A DNA stretch of 64,000 nucleotides from Fretibacterium sp. OH1220_COT-178 (GCF_003860125.1 NZ_RQYL01000011.1:36954-100953); one strand, 5' to 3'; positions 35,324 to 44,880 are shown, counted from the first letter of the stretch. Program-made: numbers and translations. The notes: generated by a model not told the origin, from the letters alone.

Positions 35324-37528
35324 ATGTTCACGAAGAAGCGGGTTCTGAACTTCCTCCTTGCGATGGCGTTCGTCGCGCTGGTCGGGGGCTGGATCCTCGG
35401 CAACGTGCGGGGCGAGTTTCTTTCCCTTTCCAGGGACACCCAGCGGCGCACGGTCGCCGCGGCGGCGGCGAGCTATCCCTCGGATTCGGAGGACGTGGCG
35501 GTTTGGCTGGGGCGTCTTTCCGCCCGCAGCGCCGCCTATCGGGTGGCCCTGGTCGAAGGGCCGCCAGCCCCCGGGGAGACGGTTGCGGTGCGCGGCGACT
35601 CGGAGCTGAGCGCGCTCTGCGAGCGGTCGGCTTCCGATCCCGAGTTCGTCAAAGGGTTCGACAACGCCGCCTACGAGGAGATCTACCGAAGTGAAAGGGA
35701 CTGGACGGTCGGAGGCGCGGAACGGGCGCTCTTCTTTGCCCCGGCGGTGAACCCGGGGACGGGAGATGTGGAGGGTGCGCTGCTCTTCTCGTTCGACTCC
35801 GCCGGAGAGCGGGGGTTCGTGCGTCTGCTCTACATCCTCTTCGGCGTTGCGTGGCTGCTGTTCGGAATCGTCGCCTGGCAGGTGCTGTTCAGCCGGGATC
35901 CCATCGTGGGCTTCGCGGTCGTGGGGCTTTTTCTGATGGCCCTGGTCTTTGTGGCGTACCCCCTCTTCGAGGCGGTGCGCCTTTCCTTTCTCGAGGAGGG
36001 GCGTTTTTCGCTCGCGATCTGGCGCACCATCCTGAGCTCCGGGGGGTATCGGTCCGCCCTGATGGGCAGCCTCGAGCTGGGATGCTGGACGGCCACGTCC
36101 TCCACCCTGGTGGGATTTCTCTTCGCGTTCGTCTGCTCGCGGACCAACGTGCGCTTCAAGAGGTTCATCGCCACGATGGGCGTGCTGCCGGTCATCTCCC
36201 CGCCCTTCTCCCTGACGCTGTCGGTCATCCTGCTCCTGGGCAACAACGGGCTCGTCACCCGTTGGCTCGGGCTTTCCAACTTCTCCATCTACGGCCTCCC
36301 GGGTCTGGTCCTGGTGCAGACCATGGGGATGTTCCCCATCGCGTTCCTCACGCTGAGCGGCGTCCTGGACGCCATAGACTCCACCTACGAGGAGGCCGCC
36401 CTGAACCTCTCCGCCACGCGGTTCCGGACCTTCACGTCCGTCACCCTGCCGCTGGCGGTTCCGGGGATCCTCAGCGCATGGCTTCTGGTCTTCACGAACT
36501 CCCTGGCGGACTTCGCCAACCCCCTGATCCTGTCGGGCGGCTTCCGGGTCCTGTCGCTCGAGTCCTACCTGGAGGTGACGGGGATGAACCGGCTGGGCCA
36601 CGGCGCGGCCCTCTCCCTGCTGCTCCTGCTTCCGACCATGACGGCCTTCCTGGCGCAGCGGTTCTGGGTGTCCCGTCGCTCCTTCGTGACCGTGACGGGA
36701 AAGCCGACCGGGCGCATTACGGAGCTGACGACGCCGGGGGTCCGTCTCCTCCTCGTCTCCCTGATCGCGCTCGTCATCGGATTCCTGATCCTGCTCTACG
36801 GCACGATCGTCGCGGGATGCTTCGTCAGGAACTGGGGCATCGACTACACCTTCAGCCTGGTCAACATCCGGGAGGCCCTGACGCGGGCCCGGGACGCGCT
36901 GGTCGACACGGTGACCCTGGCCGGGATCGCCACGCCCATAGCGGGGGTCGTCGCCATGGTCGCGGCGCTCGTCATCGTCCGCAAGAAATTCCACGGCAAG
37001 CGTCTGCTCGAGGCTCTGCTGATGACGCCCTTCGCGCTGCCGGGCACGCTGGTCGGCATCAGCTACGTCCTGGCGTTCAACCGGGCGCCCCTGGTGCTGG
37101 TGGGGACCGCCGCGATCATCGTCATCAACTACGTGGTGCGCGAGCTCCCGGTGGGCGTGGAGGGGGGAATCGCCTCGCTGCGCCAGATCGACCCCTCCAT
37201 CGAGGAGGCGGCCACCGATCTGGGCGCCGATTCCGCGACCGTCTTCCGGACCGTCGTCCTGCCGCTCGTCCGGCCCGCGTTCCTGTCGAGCCTGTCCTAC
37301 ACCTTCGTCCGCTCCATGACGGCGGTCAGCGCGGTCATCTTCCTGATCTCCGCGCGCTGGTACCACTTGACGGTTCTGATCTACAACTTCTCGGAGAACC
37401 TGCGGTTCGGGCTGGCCAGCGTGCTGTCCACCGTCCTGATCGTCATCGTCTTCGGGGTGTTCGGGATCATGCGGCTTTTGGTGCGCCGAAACGAGAACCT
37501 GATGAAGAGCGTCGGTGCCGGGGCATAG
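35324..37528 (+). CDS. ABC importer permease, fused double unit with extra N-terminal domain
   Basis: A 734-residue membrane protein. Two permease units each have the EAA loop that docks the ATPase: EEAALNLSATRFRTFTSVTLP (written here without the last residue: EEAALNLSATRFRTFTSVTL) and EEAATDLGADSATVF. The fused form is known for FbpB/AfuB-type systems. Unusually, the protein starts with one membrane helix (about 8-25) and then some 145 polar residues (26-170) before the next helix, which predicts an extracytoplasmic domain. GGAGGTGA lies 7 bases before ATG 35324. The gene is 79 bases after the binding protein. Confidence 0.87.
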   Translation: MFTKKRVLNFLLAMAFVALVGGWILGNVRGEFLSLSRDTQRRTVAAAAASYPSDSEDVAVWLGRLSARSAAYRVALVEGPPAPGETVAVRGDSELSALCERSASDPEFVKGFDNAAYEEIYRSERDWTVGGAERALFFAPAVNPGTGDVEGALLFSFDSAGERGFVRLLYILFGVAWLLFGIVAWQVLFSRDPIVGFAVVGLFLMALVFVAYPLFEAVRLSFLEEGRFSLAIWRTILSSGGYRSALMGSLELGCWTATSSTLVGFLFAFVCSRTNVRFKRFIATMGVLPVISPPFSLTLSVILLLGNNGLVTRWLGLSNFSIYGLPGLVLVQTMGMFPIAFLTLSGVLDAIDSTYEEAALNLSATRFRTFTSVTLPLAVPGILSAWLLVFTNSLADFANPLILSGGFRVLSLESYLEVTGMNRLGHGAALSLLLLLPTMTAFLAQRFWVSRRSFVTVTGKPTGRITELTTPGVRLLLVSLIALVIGFLILLYGTIVAGCFVRNWGIDYTFSLVNIREALTRARDALVDTVTLAGIATPIAGVVAMVAALVIVRKKFHGKRLLEALLMTPFALPGTLVGISYVLAFNRAPLVLVGTAAIIVINYVVRELPVGVEGGIASLRQIDPSIEEAATDLGADSATVFRTVVLPLVRPAFLSSLSYTFVRSMTAVSAVIFLISARWYHLTVLIYNFSENLRFGLASVLSTVLIVIVFGVFGIMRLLVRRNENLMKSVGAGA

Positions 37529-37567
37529 CCCGAAAGGCTATCTTTTCCCATACAGAGAGGTCTTCCA

Positions 37568-38689
37568 ATGACTGACATGGACAAGAGAATTGGCGCGTCG
37601 AAATCCGTAACGCTCCGGGAGGTGAGCAAGGTCTTCCGCGACCCCCAGTCCGGTCAGGACGTCACGGCCGTCGACGGGGTGTCGTTCCGGATCGAGCCGG
37701 GCGAACTGGTCACCCTGCTCGGCCCGTCGGGCTGCGGCAAGACGACGGTGCTGCGGATGCTGTCCGGCTTCGAACGCCCCACCTCGGGGCGTATCATGAT
37801 CGGGGAGACGGACGTCACGGAGGTCCCGCCGAACAAGCGGGACACCGCGATGGTCTTCCAGAGCTACGGGCTGTTTCCGCACATGAACGTCTTCGACAAC
37901 GTCGCTTACGGGCTGAAGCTGCGCAAAATGGAGGGCTCGGCCATCGAGGAGAAGGTGCGCCGTTTTCTCGACATGGTCGGGCTGGGCGCGCTGGCCAAGC
38001 GTCCCCCGTCGCGCCTCTCGGGCGGACAGCAGCAGCGCGTGGCCCTGGCGCGGTCCCTCATCGTCGAGCCCTCGGTGCTCCTCCTCGACGAACCCTTGTC
38101 GAACCTCGATGCGCTCCTCAGGGAGCAGATGAGGGTGGAGATCCGCCGGCTCCAGAGAACGCTGGGGATCACCGCGATGTACGTGACGCACGACCGGGTG
38201 GAGGCCATGAGCCTGTCCGACCGGATCATCGTGATGCGCGGCGGCCGGATCGTCCAGATGGGGACGCCCAGCGCGATCTACCGGGACCCCGTGGACACGT
38301 TTGTAGCGGGGTTCGTGGGCAAGGTCGCCTTCTTCCCCTGCCGGGTGCTCGACGTCGGGGAGGGGGCGTGCCGGGTCGAGCTGAAGGGGCGCACCTTCGA
38401 GGTGCCGCGCTGGACTCAGGGCCTGAAGAAGGGGGATTCGGCCGTGGTGATGGCGCGTCCGGAGTCCCTGTCGCTCGGGGAGCCCGGGGCGGGCATCGAG
38501 GACGGGTCCGTCACTGCCAACGTCTATCTGGGCAACAGCGTGGAGTCCTGGGTGCGGACAGACCGGGGCGACGTGCTGGTGCAGATCGACAACCCCGACG
38601 TCAAGCGGATCTGGGCGGAGGGGGAGGGGGTCTCGCTGACCTTCGAGCCCGGATTGGCGAAGGTGCTGGAGGAGGGGCCCCGGCAATAG
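37568..38689 (+). CDS. ABC importer ATPase (FbpC/PotA-type)
   Basis: Cytoplasmic ATPase that powers the importer. The 373-residue product has Walker A GPSGCGKTT, Q-loop MVFQSYGLFPHM, signature LSGGQQQRVALARS, Walker B LLLDEPLSNLDA and switch HDRVEAMSLSDR (the usual HDQ is HDR). The last ~110 residues are a TOBE-type regulatory domain. It follows the permease by 39 bases and ends in a clear terminator, so 34240-38689 is one transcription unit. Confidence 0.92.
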   Translation: MTDMDKRIGASKSVTLREVSKVFRDPQSGQDVTAVDGVSFRIEPGELVTLLGPSGCGKTTVLRMLSGFERPTSGRIMIGETDVTEVPPNKRDTAMVFQSYGLFPHMNVFDNVAYGLKLRKMEGSAIEEKVRRFLDMVGLGALAKRPPSRLSGGQQQRVALARSLIVEPSVLLLDEPLSNLDALLREQMRVEIRRLQRTLGITAMYVTHDRVEAMSLSDRIIVMRGGRIVQMGTPSAIYRDPVDTFVAGFVGKVAFFPCRVLDVGEGACRVELKGRTFEVPRWTQGLKKGDSAVVMARPESLSLGEPGAGIEDGSVTANVYLGNSVESWVRTDRGDVLVQIDNPDVKRIWAEGEGVSLTFEPGLAKVLEEGPRQ

Positions 38690-38717
38690 GGAATCCGCTC
38701 CGCCCTGGAGATCACCC

Positions 38718-38746
38718 AAGCCGCTTCCCATTGGGGAGCGGCTTTT
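38718..38746 (+). terminator. Intrinsic terminator of the ABC importer operon
   Basis: A 12-bp stem (AAGCCGCTTCCC / GGGGAGCGGCTT, one G-U pair) with an ATT loop and a TTTT run. It starts 29 bases after the ATPase stop. Confidence 0.85.
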
Positions 38747-38922
38747 CGTCCGATCGGGAGCCGTTTCCCGAGGCTTCCGTTCTCGAGGATGCTCCGGGGG
38801 CCGAAAGTTTGTTATCATCTTTTTTACGGGATTGTCGTCGTCTTCCGGTCGTCCCGGCTGAGGAGGGCCGCACCGCGGCTCTTCCGGAAAAGGAGATTCG
38901 CATTTTCGCAGGAGGTCTTTCG

Positions 38923-39870
38923 ATGAACGATCGCGGGCACACCTTCGATGTGGCCAACCCCAAAGTGGCGGGGGCCCTCAGGCATCTTTCCTTTTTGCTG
39001 CACGGCAAGGAGGCCGTCCTGATACGGCTTCTGGCCTGCGTCTTCGCAGGAGGCCATCTCCTGCTGGAGGACCTTCCGGGCCTGGGCAAGACGACCCTGG
39101 CCCTGGCCGCGGCACGACTGCTGGGTCTGCGCTTCGGCCGGGTGCAGTGCACCAACGACCTCCTCCCGACCGACGTCACGGGGCTGAGCGTCTACAAGGC
39201 GGAGACGGGGCAGTTCGAGTTCCATCCGGGCCCGGTGTTCAACAACCTGCTGCTGGTGGACGAGATCAATCGGGCCACCCCCAAGACCCAGAGCGCCCTG
39301 CTGGAGGCGATGGGCGAGGAGCAGGTCACCGTGGACGGGAGGAGCTATGCCCTGCCGCGCCCCTTCTTCGTCGTCGCGACGCAGAATCCCGTGGAGCACG
39401 CGGGGACCTTCCCGCTCCCCGAATCCCAGATGGACCGTTTCATGATCAAGGCGTCGATCGGCTACCCCTCCCGGGATGCGGAACGGCGGATCCTGAGGCT
39501 GGGACCCCAGAAGGAGGATTTGTTCGCCTTTCCCGCGCTCTTCTCGGCCGAGGAGATCGCCGACCTGCAGGGCAGGATCGAGCGCGATGTGAGGGTCGAC
39601 GACCGGATTCTGGATTACGTTCTGGATCTTGCGGAGAGGACGCGGGACCAGCCGATGCTGGAGGGGGGGATCTCCCCGCGCGGCGCCATGATGGTCCTGC
39701 GGGTGGCTCGGGCTCTGGCCTGGATGCGCGGGCGCGACTACGTGGTTCCCGAGGACGTCCGTTTTCTGGCCCCCGAGGTCTTGGCGCATCGCCTTCAGCC
39801 GGCGCGGGGGACGACGTCGTCCCGCGAGGATATCCTGCAGGCGATCCTGGACACGGTGCCCATCCCCTGA
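38923..39870 (+). CDS. MoxR-family AAA+ ATPase
   Basis: Chaperone-like ATPase of the RavA/MoxR group; family members help assemble or activate partner complexes. The 315-residue product has Walker A LPGLGKTTLA, Walker B LLLVDEINRATPKTQSALLEAM in part (LLLVDEINRATPKTQ), sensor VATQNPVEHAGTFPLPESQ and the C-terminal GISPRGAMMVLRVARA. GGAGG lies 8 bases before ATG 38923. It is followed by DUF58 and transglutaminase genes, a common MoxR partner set. Confidence 0.92.
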   Translation: MNDRGHTFDVANPKVAGALRHLSFLLHGKEAVLIRLLACVFAGGHLLLEDLPGLGKTTLALAAARLLGLRFGRVQCTNDLLPTDVTGLSVYKAETGQFEFHPGPVFNNLLLVDEINRATPKTQSALLEAMGEEQVTVDGRSYALPRPFFVVATQNPVEHAGTFPLPESQMDRFMIKASIGYPSRDAERRILRLGPQKEDLFAFPALFSAEEIADLQGRIERDVRVDDRILDYVLDLAERTRDQPMLEGGISPRGAMMVLRVARALAWMRGRDYVVPEDVRFLAPEVLAHRLQPARGTTSSREDILQAILDTVPIP

Positions 39871-40814
39871 TGCGGACTTCTCCGGTGATCCGGGTCCGCC
39901 CTTCGGGCGGGGTCTATATCCTCCTGACCGTCGCCCTGGGAGTGGTCTCCGTCAACAGTGGGAACAACCTGCTCTATCTCGTGACGGCCCTGCTGTTGGG
40001 CTATATGGCGGCCTCGGGGATCGCCGGCCGCCGCAACGTGATGGGGGCCGAGGTCTGGACGGAGATGCCCGACGAGATCTATGCGGGCCGTGCCTTCAGG
40101 GTTGTGGTCAAGGTCCGGAATCGGCGCCGTTTCGCATCGCTGCATCTCATCGAGGTGCTCCTGCGCAGCGGACGGGGGACGGAGGTGCGGGAGGGGCCCC
40201 GTGCTTTTTTCGGGCTCGTCCCGCCCGGGGAGGTCCTGGCCCGCAGCGTGTGGATGAGCCTGCCCCGCCGGGGGCGGGAAGCCGTCGGGCTCGAGCTCTC
40301 GTCCGCGTACCCCTTCGACTTCTTCGTCCGTTGGGGGAAGGAGCCTTCGGAGGCGGAGGTGCTGGTCTTTCCCGAACCCCTTTACAGGCGCGGGGAGGAC
40401 GGCAGCGGCGGTGAGGATGGAGAACCCCGAGGGGAGGAGAGGGGCAGGAGATTTTCGGTCGAGACCACGGATGTCGCAGGCATACGCCCCTATCGGACGG
40501 GCGACCCCGTGAGCCGCATTCACTGGAAGGTCTCCGCCCGTACGGGGACCTTGAGCACCCGTATCTTCGAAGGGCCGCCTCCGCCGTCCGGTCGGATGAT
40601 CGATCTCGATGCCCTGGTGGCCGCTCAGGGTGTGGAGCGCGGGCTCTCCCTTGCGGCCGGAAGGCTCCTCGAGTCGGGGCGGGAGGGCGTGCCCCTCGGG
40701 ATGAAGGACCGTGGAACCGTGATTCCCCCGGCCTCGGGGTGGGGCTTTCGCCTCGGCCTCCTCAAACGGCTGGCCCTCTACGAGTTCGGAAGGCCCGAGG
40801 GGGACTTGAGATGA
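39870..40814 (+). CDS. DUF58 domain protein
   Basis: A 314-residue protein of the DUF58 family, which co-occurs with MoxR ATPases. Two hydrophobic helices lie near the N-terminus (about 15-55). The DUF58 hallmark follows: TTDVAGIRPYRTGDPVSRIHWKVSA, split here as GIRPYRTGD and SRIHWKVSA. The start shares one base with the MoxR stop (TGATG) and the stop overlaps the next start as ATGA, so the three genes are translationally coupled. Family function is not established; a cell-surface or assembly role is inferred. Confidence 0.88.
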   Translation: MRTSPVIRVRPSGGVYILLTVALGVVSVNSGNNLLYLVTALLLGYMAASGIAGRRNVMGAEVWTEMPDEIYAGRAFRVVVKVRNRRRFASLHLIEVLLRSGRGTEVREGPRAFFGLVPPGEVLARSVWMSLPRRGREAVGLELSSAYPFDFFVRWGKEPSEAEVLVFPEPLYRRGEDGSGGEDGEPRGEERGRRFSVETTDVAGIRPYRTGDPVSRIHWKVSARTGTLSTRIFEGPPPPSGRMIDLDALVAAQGVERGLSLAAGRLLESGREGVPLGMKDRGTVIPPASGWGFRLGLLKRLALYEFGRPEGDLR

Positions 40815-42817
40815 GGCCTTCGCTTCGAGCCGGCGTCGAGGGGCCGGCTGTACGTACGGTGTCGGTGGAGGCTGTCCTCGATGCGGTGGTCTGCGGCTGC
40901 GGCTGCCTGTGTCTTTTGATGGTGTGGGACGGGATAGGCTGGGGGACCGCTTCGGTCTTTGCCCTCGCCCTTATGGCGGTGGTCCTGGTCCGGGTTTTGG
41001 ACCTGCCGCGCCCGCCTGCCGTCCTGTCGCTCGGGGGGGTCGTGCTTCTGCTCGTCCTCGTCCTTTCCCGGGTGAGCCGGCGGTATATGGCGGAGCCCTT
41101 TCTCGAGGCCGTCCTGCTTCTTTTCCTCTTTCGCGTATTGGACCGTAAGTCCTCCAGGGATTACGTCCAGATCGCGCTCCTCACCCTGGTTGCCCTCGTG
41201 GTCTACGCCCTTCTGTCCGTGGAGAAGCTCTTTCTGCTCGCCGCCCTAGGAACGGGATACTGCGCCTCCCTGATCCTGATGCTGGCCGCCTGGCAGAGAC
41301 GGGAGGCGGATGCCAGGCTCTCCCTCGCCGATGCGGGCCGCCTTCTTCGCCGTGCCCTCGGGATATTCGCCATGATGCTTCCCCTGTGCCTGGCGCTTTT
41401 CTTTCTGGCGCCGCGGGTGCGGAACCCCATTCTCCGTCCCCTGGCCGGAGGGGGCGCCGTGGCTTCGACGGGCTTTTCCGAGCGGCTGCGCCTGGGGGAG
41501 GTCGGAACGATTCAGGGAAGCGACCGGCTTTCGTTCCGGGCCGAGACCGAGGAGCTCCCCCCGGATCGACTCTATTGGCGGGGTGCGGTGCTCTCCTACT
41601 TTACCGGCGTCGGCTGGGAGGTGGACCTGAGGGCGCGCGGCGAGGGCTGGGGACATCCGGATGCGAATACGCCGCAGGTGCGACAGAAAATCATCCTCGA
41701 ACCGGGGAGACACCGCTGGCTCTTCGCCCTGGACCGGCCGCTCGCGACTCGGGGAGGAGGCGCCACCGGCCTGGGGAATGGAACCTTCTGGAGGCACGGC
41801 ACTGGAGAGGCGCTCCGTTACGAGGCCGTCTCCGTCCTCTCGCCGCTCCCGGGAACGCTCTCCGATTCGGCCGAGTCGGTCTTTCTTGAGCTTCCCAGGG
41901 GTTATGCCCCGGCCTTGAAGGAGCTGACCCGGGAATTGATCCGGGGAATCCCGGACGGGAGGGGGCGGATGGACGCGATAGCGTCCCACTTCAGGGGGGG
42001 CGGCTATCTATGGTCTTTGGAGGGGCTGGTGCTGGGTGAGGACGCACTGGAGCGGTTCGTCCTCGACGTCAGGCGCGGCAATTGCGAGTACTTTGCCTCT
42101 GCCGCCGGGGTGATGCTGCGCATGGCGGGGGTGCCCGCCCGCCTGGTCGCGGGGTATCGAGGGGGTCACTACAACCGGTCCGGCGGGTACTACGCCGTTC
42201 GGGAGCGGCAGGCCCATGTATGGGTGGAGGCCTGGGACCGGGATGCAAGGACCTGGGTCCGTATCGACCCCACCCCTGCGGGCTCCGCGGAAGGGGCGGG
42301 AGAAACGGGGATCCTGGGGGGCTGGTGGGATTTTTGGGACTACCTGGATTATCAGTGGAACAGCAGATTTGTTGGGTACAATGCCCGGACGCAGAGCGAG
42401 TGGGCGTCGTTCCTGAGGGACCTGCTGCGGAACCCGCGTGCCTCCCTGCGGGCGCCCTCGGGGGGACTTGGGGGCTTGAGAAGCGTCCTGGTCGGGGGGG
42501 CGCTTTGGCTTGTGTTGCCCCTGAGCGGCCTGTGGCTCATCGGGACCTTTTTGCGTCGCCGGCGTCGGGATCCGTGCCGCGTGCTTCTGGAACGTTTCGA
42601 TCGCGCGATGCGAAAGCATGGAGCGGACCGGCGCAACGCCGAGGGACTGGAGGAGTTTGTCTCCCGGTTGAACGGGCCGCTTCGGCGGCTGGCCGAGCAA
42701 TTCGTCTCGGATTTCGAGGAGGTGTGGTACGGCGGCAGGCCGCTGGACCCGGAGCTCCGGGAGCGTCTGGAACGCCGGCTTGCGGACCTGGGAAGGCTGA
42801 AACGCGACGAACATTGA
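40811..42817 (+). CDS. TgpA-like membrane transglutaminase/protease-like protein
   Basis: A 668-residue membrane protein. The N-terminal third has about six hydrophobic helices; then a periplasmic transglutaminase-like domain with the Cys-His-Asp triad in RRGNCEYFASAAGVML, RQAHVWVEAWD and IDPTP; a last helix lies near residues 560-580 followed by a helical cytoplasmic tail. This is the TgpA architecture known with MoxR and DUF58. The substrate is unknown. It closes the operon and is followed by a hairpin. Confidence 0.9.
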   Translation: MRPSLRAGVEGPAVRTVSVEAVLDAVVCGCGCLCLLMVWDGIGWGTASVFALALMAVVLVRVLDLPRPPAVLSLGGVVLLLVLVLSRVSRRYMAEPFLEAVLLLFLFRVLDRKSSRDYVQIALLTLVALVVYALLSVEKLFLLAALGTGYCASLILMLAAWQRREADARLSLADAGRLLRRALGIFAMMLPLCLALFFLAPRVRNPILRPLAGGGAVASTGFSERLRLGEVGTIQGSDRLSFRAETEELPPDRLYWRGAVLSYFTGVGWEVDLRARGEGWGHPDANTPQVRQKIILEPGRHRWLFALDRPLATRGGGATGLGNGTFWRHGTGEALRYEAVSVLSPLPGTLSDSAESVFLELPRGYAPALKELTRELIRGIPDGRGRMDAIASHFRGGGYLWSLEGLVLGEDALERFVLDVRRGNCEYFASAAGVMLRMAGVPARLVAGYRGGHYNRSGGYYAVRERQAHVWVEAWDRDARTWVRIDPTPAGSAEGAGETGILGGWWDFWDYLDYQWNSRFVGYNARTQSEWASFLRDLLRNPRASLRAPSGGLGGLRSVLVGGALWLVLPLSGLWLIGTFLRRRRRDPCRVLLERFDRAMRKHGADRRNAEGLEEFVSRLNGPLRRLAEQFVSDFEEVWYGGRPLDPELRERLERRLADLGRLKRDEH

Positions 42818-42844
42818 GGGGACCGGTCCTTCTTTCCGGTCCCC
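42818..42844. terminator. Hairpin after the transglutaminase gene
   Basis: GGGGACCGG pairs perfectly with CCGGTCCCC around a 9-base loop. It begins at the stop codon of the transglutaminase gene. It also lies 74 bases beyond the stop of the minus-strand GGCT gene, so it may serve both. Confidence 0.6.
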
Positions 42845-42917
42845 TTGATGCTCCTTTGCTCGACGGAATGCCCCTGGGGTTCCCGGAAAGGCAGGAGGGC
42901 AGGGGCAGCAGTTGTGC

Positions 42918-44036
42918 TCAGTCCCGTTTCGGGAGATCCGCCTTCGAAGCCTCCTCCAGGGCCTCCTCCAGAGTGGACGGGTCGAAGCCGAGGTAGTCGT
43001 AGTTCTTGCGGATGAGCTGTTCGTACCTCTGGGTCGGTCGTCCCAGAGGGTTGGTCTCCGGCAGGAGAAAGACGATCGCCTTGATCATGGTCCCCTGATA
43101 GCTGACGTTGATGTCGTGCTTTTGGTAGCAGTGAGGGACGCCCTCGTAGAGCTCGAGAGCCTGCATGTCCTTTCGCGTCAGGGCCCAGAGGACGGCGGGG
43201 GTCCGCGCCCCTTGCCGGCGGTCCATGGTCGCATAGTGGCTGCTTCGGGACTTTCTGAACGAGAGGCGATAGTCCTCGACCTCGGTCGTTCCCAGAAGGA
43301 CGGCGTCCTCGCAGCGCCTCTTCATCTGCTCCAGGTTCATGTTCGTGTCGTAGGACAGGAAAAACAGGCGCGCGGAGTCCGGAGAATGCGGCATGCGCCC
43401 CACGAAATCCGAGTGGCGTTCCCGCACCTCCCGGGAGAGCTGGCCGGCGATCTCGGCGTCCTTGTAGGAGATCGTCCAGAAATTGGCCTCCAGTTTGGTG
43501 CTCAGCAGGCGACGGACGGCTCCCAGCCAGAAGTCGGAGAACTCCGAACAGAACTTCGGGTAGGTCATGAGAAATTCGTAGATGCCGCAACGGTGGTATA
43601 TTCCGTAGACATCCAGAAATCCGGGTTCGAAGCCCTGGGGATTTTCCTCCCGGTGCCACCGGGTCACGGCTTGAAGGCCGCTCAGAAGGGAGTCGTAATA
43701 CCCCTTGTCCAGAAGCCGGCTCTGCTCCTTCATCAAAAGATGTATCAGGATCGCCGTGGCCAGACAGGTCGGACGATAGGCGAGCTCAAACTGGCGATCC
43801 TTGGGCATGTCCTTCACGTCGTACAACGACCAGAGACCATCGTTCCCCTTACCTTCCGGTGAGGGGGCAGCCTGTTCCAGCAGGAGCCTTTGTATCAGGC
43901 TCTCCTCCTCGGCGGCATTCAGACGGTCCGAGACGCAGTCCTCATAAGAAAGCTCGAGCGAGCGTATGACCGCGTAGCACTTTGCCGCGTCGGCCTCGGC
44001 GTTCTCGAATCTGCGGAACACAAGTTCGTTCCTCAC
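42918..44036 (-). CDS. Unknown N-terminal domain fused to a gamma-glutamylcyclotransferase-like domain
   Basis: A 372-residue protein. The last ~150 residues (about 224-350) look like the GGCT/AIG2 fold: FLSYDTNMNLEQMKRRC, the DYRLSFRKS strand and LWALTRKDMQALELYEGVPHCY, with the expected catalytic Glu in LYEGV. The usual YGSNM loop is YDTNM, so two positions of the glycine/serine loop differ. The first ~220 residues, rich in helix and aromatic residues (RPTCLATAILIH, YHRCGIYEFLM), match nothing I know. I chose GTG 44036, with AGGAG 8 bases upstream; no good ATG start fits. Confidence 0.65.
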   Translation of the reverse strand: MRNELVFRRFENAEADAAKCYAVIRSLELSYEDCVSDRLNAAEEESLIQRLLLEQAAPSPEGKGNDGLWSLYDVKDMPKDRQFELAYRPTCLATAILIHLLMKEQSRLLDKGYYDSLLSGLQAVTRWHREENPQGFEPGFLDVYGIYHRCGIYEFLMTYPKFCSEFSDFWLGAVRRLLSTKLEANFWTISYKDAEIAGQLSREVRERHSDFVGRMPHSPDSARLFFLSYDTNMNLEQMKRRCEDAVLLGTTEVEDYRLSFRKSRSSHYATMDRRQGARTPAVLWALTRKDMQALELYEGVPHCYQKHDINVSYQGTMIKAIVFLLPETNPLGRPTQRYEQLIRKNYDYLGFDPSTLEEALEEASKADLPKRD

Positions 44037-44279
44037 GGTGGGGGTCTCCTCTCCAAATTTTACATCCGCACTTCGAAATCGAAAGTAAAAAGCGCGTGGA
44101 GGAGGCGAATCGCGCCGCCCAATAGGCCTCACCTTCAAGGGAAAACGCCCATGAGTGCAAGGAGTGCTCTTTCGAATGCTGATGAGTTCGTAAGAATGTA
44201 TCATACAGCATAAATGTGATTGTGAGAATAAGCATTGCGCGGTAAATGCGCAAACCTCGGTTTGTTCCCTAAAAAGCCG

Positions 44280-44308
44280 TTACGACGGGGAGAAGTTTAT
44301 GCTAAGAT
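44280..44308 (+). promoter_or_regulatory. Extended -10 promoter for the UPF0316 gene
   Basis: TGCTAAGAT (44300-44308) is an extended -10 element, with a weak TTACGA 17 bases upstream at 44280-44285. The gene starts 48 bases downstream. The 319-base spacer (44037-44355) is otherwise AT-richer than its surroundings and must also hold the minus-strand promoter of the GGCT gene; TATGAT near 44200 on that strand is a weak candidate. Confidence 0.45.
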
Positions 44309-44355
44309 GAGGCCTGCGTCGGAGGGCTTTTCAGCGCGTCGGTTTTCTGAAGGGA

Positions 44356-44880
44356 GTGGCGTTGGTGGAGGTTCTGGGGCTTTTGGCGATTTTCTGTGCC
44401 CGTGTTCTGGACGTCAGCTGCCAGACGACCCGCATTCTGTTCCTGGTCAAGGGACAACGCTTCATCGCGGCCTGCATCGGCTTTTTTGAGGTCATGATCT
44501 ACATGCTGGTCCTTGGATATCTCCTGGGAGGGGGCAGATCCCTTTCCTTTGTCGAACTGCTTTTCTACTGCGGCGGGTTCGCGGCGGGCAATTATGTGGG
44601 GTCCTGGCTTGAAGAAAAGCTGATGAACACCTTTATCCTTGTCGAGGTGATCATGGAGGACGGAGAACGTGCACGCCAGGCCATCGAGGCGGTTCGAAAT
44701 CGGGGGCTGGGCGCCACGGTGGTTCAGGGAATGGGGCGCGGCGGCCCTCGCCTGCTCGTCGAAATCTTTTGCAGGCGGCACGATGTTCAGGCGGTCCAGG
44801 CTCTTTTTGCCGACGAGGGGTTCGTCACGATATCCGACGTCAAGCGATGCACCGGAGGGTGGTTCCCCAAACGGCTCTGA
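44356..44880 (+). CDS. UPF0316/DUF2179 membrane protein
   Basis: A 174-residue protein with three predicted membrane helices (about 4-20, 33-53, 66-85) and a C-terminal soluble DUF2179 domain (VEVIMEDGERARQAIEAVRNRG, then GRGGPRLLVEIFCRR in parts). This matches the UPF0316 family, whose function is unknown; the soluble domain resembles that of YitT proteins. The RTRILFLVKGQR-like loop after helix 1 (TTRILFLVKGQRF) is a family feature. GTG 44356 is preceded by AAGGGA. Confidence 0.85.
   Translation: MALVEVLGLLAIFCARVLDVSCQTTRILFLVKGQRFIAACIGFFEVMIYMLVLGYLLGGGRSLSFVELLFYCGGFAAGNYVGSWLEEKLMNTFILVEVIMEDGERARQAIEAVRNRGLGATVVQGMGRGGPRLLVEIFCRRHDVQAVQALFADEGFVTISDVKRCTGGWFPKRL

Noticed and set aside
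34240..38689. Calling the importer a ferric iron system outright
   Set aside because: The family includes iron and phosphorylated-sugar importers, the iron-binding tyrosine pair is not evident, and I saw no Fur box upstream.
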